Assembly: GCF_030812315.1 (NCBI RefSeq)
Contig: NZ_JAUSSM010000005.1
Coordinates: 326,281-390,280, forward strand
Source of the DNA: Arthrobacter oryzae
GTDB taxonomy: Bacteria; Actinomycetota; Actinomycetes; Actinomycetales; Micrococcaceae
Reading direction: 5' to 3'
Length of the DNA stretch: 64,000 nt
Below are positions 60,579 through 64,000 of the stretch, one piece after another. A program made the position numbers and the translations under genes. Every line of letters begins with the position of its first letter. The first letter of the stretch is position 1. The notes under the pieces were generated by a model. That model did no database searches, was not told where the DNA came from, and saw nothing but the letters and a program-made list of their open reading frames with translations.

Positions 60579-61898
60579 GTGTCCCAACTAAATGATCTCG
60601 AGTCCCAGCAGAACGATCCGAGCTTTGCCAACATCTGGCAAGAGCTCAACTGGCGCGGCCTTGTCCACGTGTCCACTGATGAAGTGGAACTGGAGAAGCT
60701 GCTCGCCGGGGACCCGATCACCTATTACTGCGGGTTCGACCCCACCGCGCCCAGCCTGCACCTGGGCAACCTCGTGCAGTTGCTCCTGATGCGCCGACTC
60801 CAGCTGGCGGGGCATAAGCCCCTGGGCCTCGTCGGCGGGTCGACGGGCCTGATCGGTGATCCGCGTCCGACGGCGGAACGCACCTTGAACACCAAGGACA
60901 CCGTTTCCGAGTGGGTCGGATACCTCCAGGCGCAGGTCCGCCGCTTCCTGAGCTTCGAAGGCGAAAACGCCGCCAGGATGGTCAACAACCTGGACTGGAC
61001 CGCCCCGCTGAGCGCGATCGACTTCCTCCGCGAGATTGGAAAGCACTTCCGTGTCGGCACCATGCTCCGCAAGGACGCCGTCGCCTCCCGCCTCAGTTCC
61101 GATGAGGGCATCAGCTACACCGAGTTCAGCTACCAGATCCTCCAAGGCATGGACTACCTTCAGCTCTTCCGCGACTACGGCTGTGTCCTGGAGACCGGGG
61201 GATCGGACCAGTGGGGCAACCTCACCAGCGGCACCGAACTCATCCGCAAGGTTGAAGGCAAGCACGTGCACGCACTGGGCACGCCGCTCATCACCAATTC
61301 GGACGGCACCAAGTTCGGCAAGAGCGAAGGCAACGCCATCTGGCTCGATCCGGAGATGTGCAGCCCGTACGCCTTCTACCAGTTCTGGCTCAATACGGCC
61401 GATGCCGACGTTGCGGCGAGGCTCAAGGTGTTCACGTTCCTGACCCGCGCCGAGATCGAAGCCTTGGAAGTTTCCATTGCCGAACGTCCCTTCGCCCGGG
61501 AAGGCCAGCGGAGGCTCGCGTTCGAAGTGACCTCGCTTGTCCATGGCGTAGAAGCCACGGAGAAGGTCATCGCCGCCTCCGCGGCACTGTTCGGTGGCGG
61601 GGATCTCGCGGCTCTGGATGAGCGCACCCTCACGGCCGCAACTGCAGAACTGCCTTCAGCCCGTATTGACGCCGACGGCCTTGGCATCGTTGACCTGCTC
61701 GTGGCCTCCGGGCTCTCGGACAGCAAATCGGCTGCCCGCCGGACCGTCGGTGAAGGTGGCGCCTATGTCAACAACACCAAGGTGACCGATCCCGACGCAG
61801 TCATTCCAGGCAGCGAACTGTTGCACGGGCGCTACCTCCTGCTTCGCCGGGGGAAAAAGAACCTCGCAACCGTGGAAGTAGCAGCGTCCTCGAACTAG
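60579..61898 (+). CDS. tyrS: Tyrosyl-tRNA synthetase
   Basis: Class I synthetase. The HIGH motif is HLGN in TAPSLHLGNLVQLL and KMSKS is KFGKS in GTKFGKSEGN. C-terminal S4 RNA-binding domain SKSAARRTVGEGGAYVNNTKV. 439 residues, GTG start. No T-box leader in the 120 bp upstream. Confidence 0.97.
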   Translation: MSQLNDLESQQNDPSFANIWQELNWRGLVHVSTDEVELEKLLAGDPITYYCGFDPTAPSLHLGNLVQLLLMRRLQLAGHKPLGLVGGSTGLIGDPRPTAERTLNTKDTVSEWVGYLQAQVRRFLSFEGENAARMVNNLDWTAPLSAIDFLREIGKHFRVGTMLRKDAVASRLSSDEGISYTEFSYQILQGMDYLQLFRDYGCVLETGGSDQWGNLTSGTELIRKVEGKHVHALGTPLITNSDGTKFGKSEGNAIWLDPEMCSPYAFYQFWLNTADADVAARLKVFTFLTRAEIEALEVSIAERPFAREGQRRLAFEVTSLVHGVEATEKVIAASAALFGGGDLAALDERTLTAATAELPSARIDADGLGIVDLLVASGLSDSKSAARRTVGEGGAYVNNTKVTDPDAVIPGSELLHGRYLLLRRGKKNLATVEVAASSN

Positions 61899-61936
61899 AA
61901 GTGCCTCCGGAACCAGCACTGTCCCGGAGTCAACCG

Positions 61937-61990
61937 CACGCTCCTTTCCGGCCGATTTGCACGGCCGGGGAGGAGCGTGTATTGTTTTCT
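61937..61990 (+). terminator. tyrS terminator
   Basis: Stem CACGCTCCT-TTCCGGCC / GGCCGG-GGAGGAGCGTG with a short loop, followed by ATTGTTTTC. The classical T-rich tail makes this the strongest intrinsic terminator in the window. Confidence 0.85.
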
Positions 61991-62131
61991 GAGTCGCCGC
62001 CGCTGAGTGGTGACAAACCCCCTACAAATGAGAAGCAATTCTTCATGCGCAAGGCGCAGAAATGAAAAGTTGCTTCACGTTTTGCTGGGCGGATTCATTC
62101 CATCAAGTGAATTTCGAGAGAATATCCGGAT

Positions 62132-62160
62132 TTGCAAAGTGGAAATGAATGAAATAAGCT
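62132..62160 (+). promoter_or_regulatory. Candidate rRNA operon promoter
   Basis: TTGCAA (62132-62137), 17-bp spacer, TAAGCT (62155-62160) in a markedly AT-rich stretch (62030-62240) that could serve as UP element. Other promoters may be present in the 526-bp gap between tyrS and 16S, which has no gene. Confidence 0.5.
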
Positions 62161-62243
62161 AGAAACATCGCAGCGAAGAAATACTAACAAAGAATTCATA
62201 TGAATTCAAAATTTGTTTGAGAAGTATTCGAATGTGTCTGTTG

Positions 62244-62424
62244 TTTGAGAACTCAATAGTGTGCCAAGTTTGTTGATACCAATTTGTTTATATGGATTGG
62301 TTGGATTGACTGGGTTGTGCCACCCCGTGGTGTGATCCGGTTGTTTTTCAGCTGGTTTCAAATTTTGTGCAGTCTGGTTCCGCGTTTTCCCGTGGTTCCT
62401 GGTTGTGTCTGTTTTTGTTTTACT
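62244..62424 (+). promoter_or_regulatory. rRNA leader with antitermination-like sequence
   Basis: TTTGAGAACTCAATAGTGTGCC (62244-62265) is a leader element I recall as conserved before actinobacterial 16S genes and linked to antitermination or processing. GT-rich sequence and a processing stem region follow up to the 16S 5' end. Confidence 0.6.

Positions 62425-64000
<1,576 letters not shown>

Overview
This window is a high-GC Gram-positive chromosome segment. Gene order and content point to the Micrococcaceae, most likely Arthrobacter/Pseudarthrobacter. The evidence is the 16S rRNA at the right end with its ACCTCCTTTCT tail, actinobacterial-type SOS boxes, a pgsA-cinA-clgR-like-DUF3046-recA-recX order, a mycothiol-type DinB-like enzyme, a HelD-class helicase, and Ala/Lys/Pro-rich extensions on IF3 and L20. 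Almost everything is chromosomal core. I see no phage, insertion sequence, CRISPR array or tRNA gene.

Layout. 1-8.7 kb: pgsA (cut by the window edge), cinA, a ClgR-like regulator, MarR, DUF3046, recA-recX, miaB-miaA, dapF and a methyltransferase. 8.7-14.5 kb: hflX behind a long leader that starts with a six-residue reading frame (MFLIFE), a DinG-like helicase, then lexA divergent from a LysM membrane protein with three SOS boxes between them. 14.6-20.5 kb: hisC-hisB-hisH-(small membrane protein)-hisA, SseB, an MFS exporter. 20.6-24.3 kb: DUF1844, infC (AUU start), rpmI, rplT, a TrmH/SpoU methyltransferase. 24.4-30.7 kb: GlsB-type membrane protein, CDF transporter, MFS, Nudix hydrolase, a collapsed metN/metQ remnant, an SOS-boxed Rv2578c-type radical SAM protein, pyrrolidone-carboxylate peptidase. 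30.8-36 kb: SIMPL protein, HEERH-motif protein, pheS-pheT. 35.9-42 kb: a 4'-phosphopantetheinyl transferase, an M1 metallopeptidase and a Pls/PosA-type single-module NRPS with membrane C-terminal domains. 42-44.3 kb: quinone oxidoreductase and fatty-acid desaturase. 44.5-53.2 kb: a complete argCJBDFRGH cluster. 53.2-58.1 kb: a nested palindrome, FMN and mycothiol-type enzymes, and an alkylation-repair set (Ada-AlkA, Ogt, Aag), then apt. 58.2-64 kb: helR/helD-like ATPase, tyrS, an rRNA promoter region and 16S rRNA.

Connections. An SOS regulon is visible: good boxes sit before recA, between lexA and the LysM protein (the position of YneA/ChiZ/DivS-type division suppressors), and against the start of the Rv2578c-type gene. 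Two ribosome- or polymerase-protection genes, hflX and helR, lie in the window, and hflX has a leader peptide resembling the macrolide-sensing MsrD leader MYLIFM. The PPTase, M1 peptidase and Pls-like NRPS look like a small cassette making, and perhaps trimming, a basic homo-oligopeptide. The metN/metQ junction is a clean internal deletion of a methionine ABC transporter operon.

Limits: all assignments come from reading the sequence and remembered family features. No database search, structure prediction or folding calculation was run.
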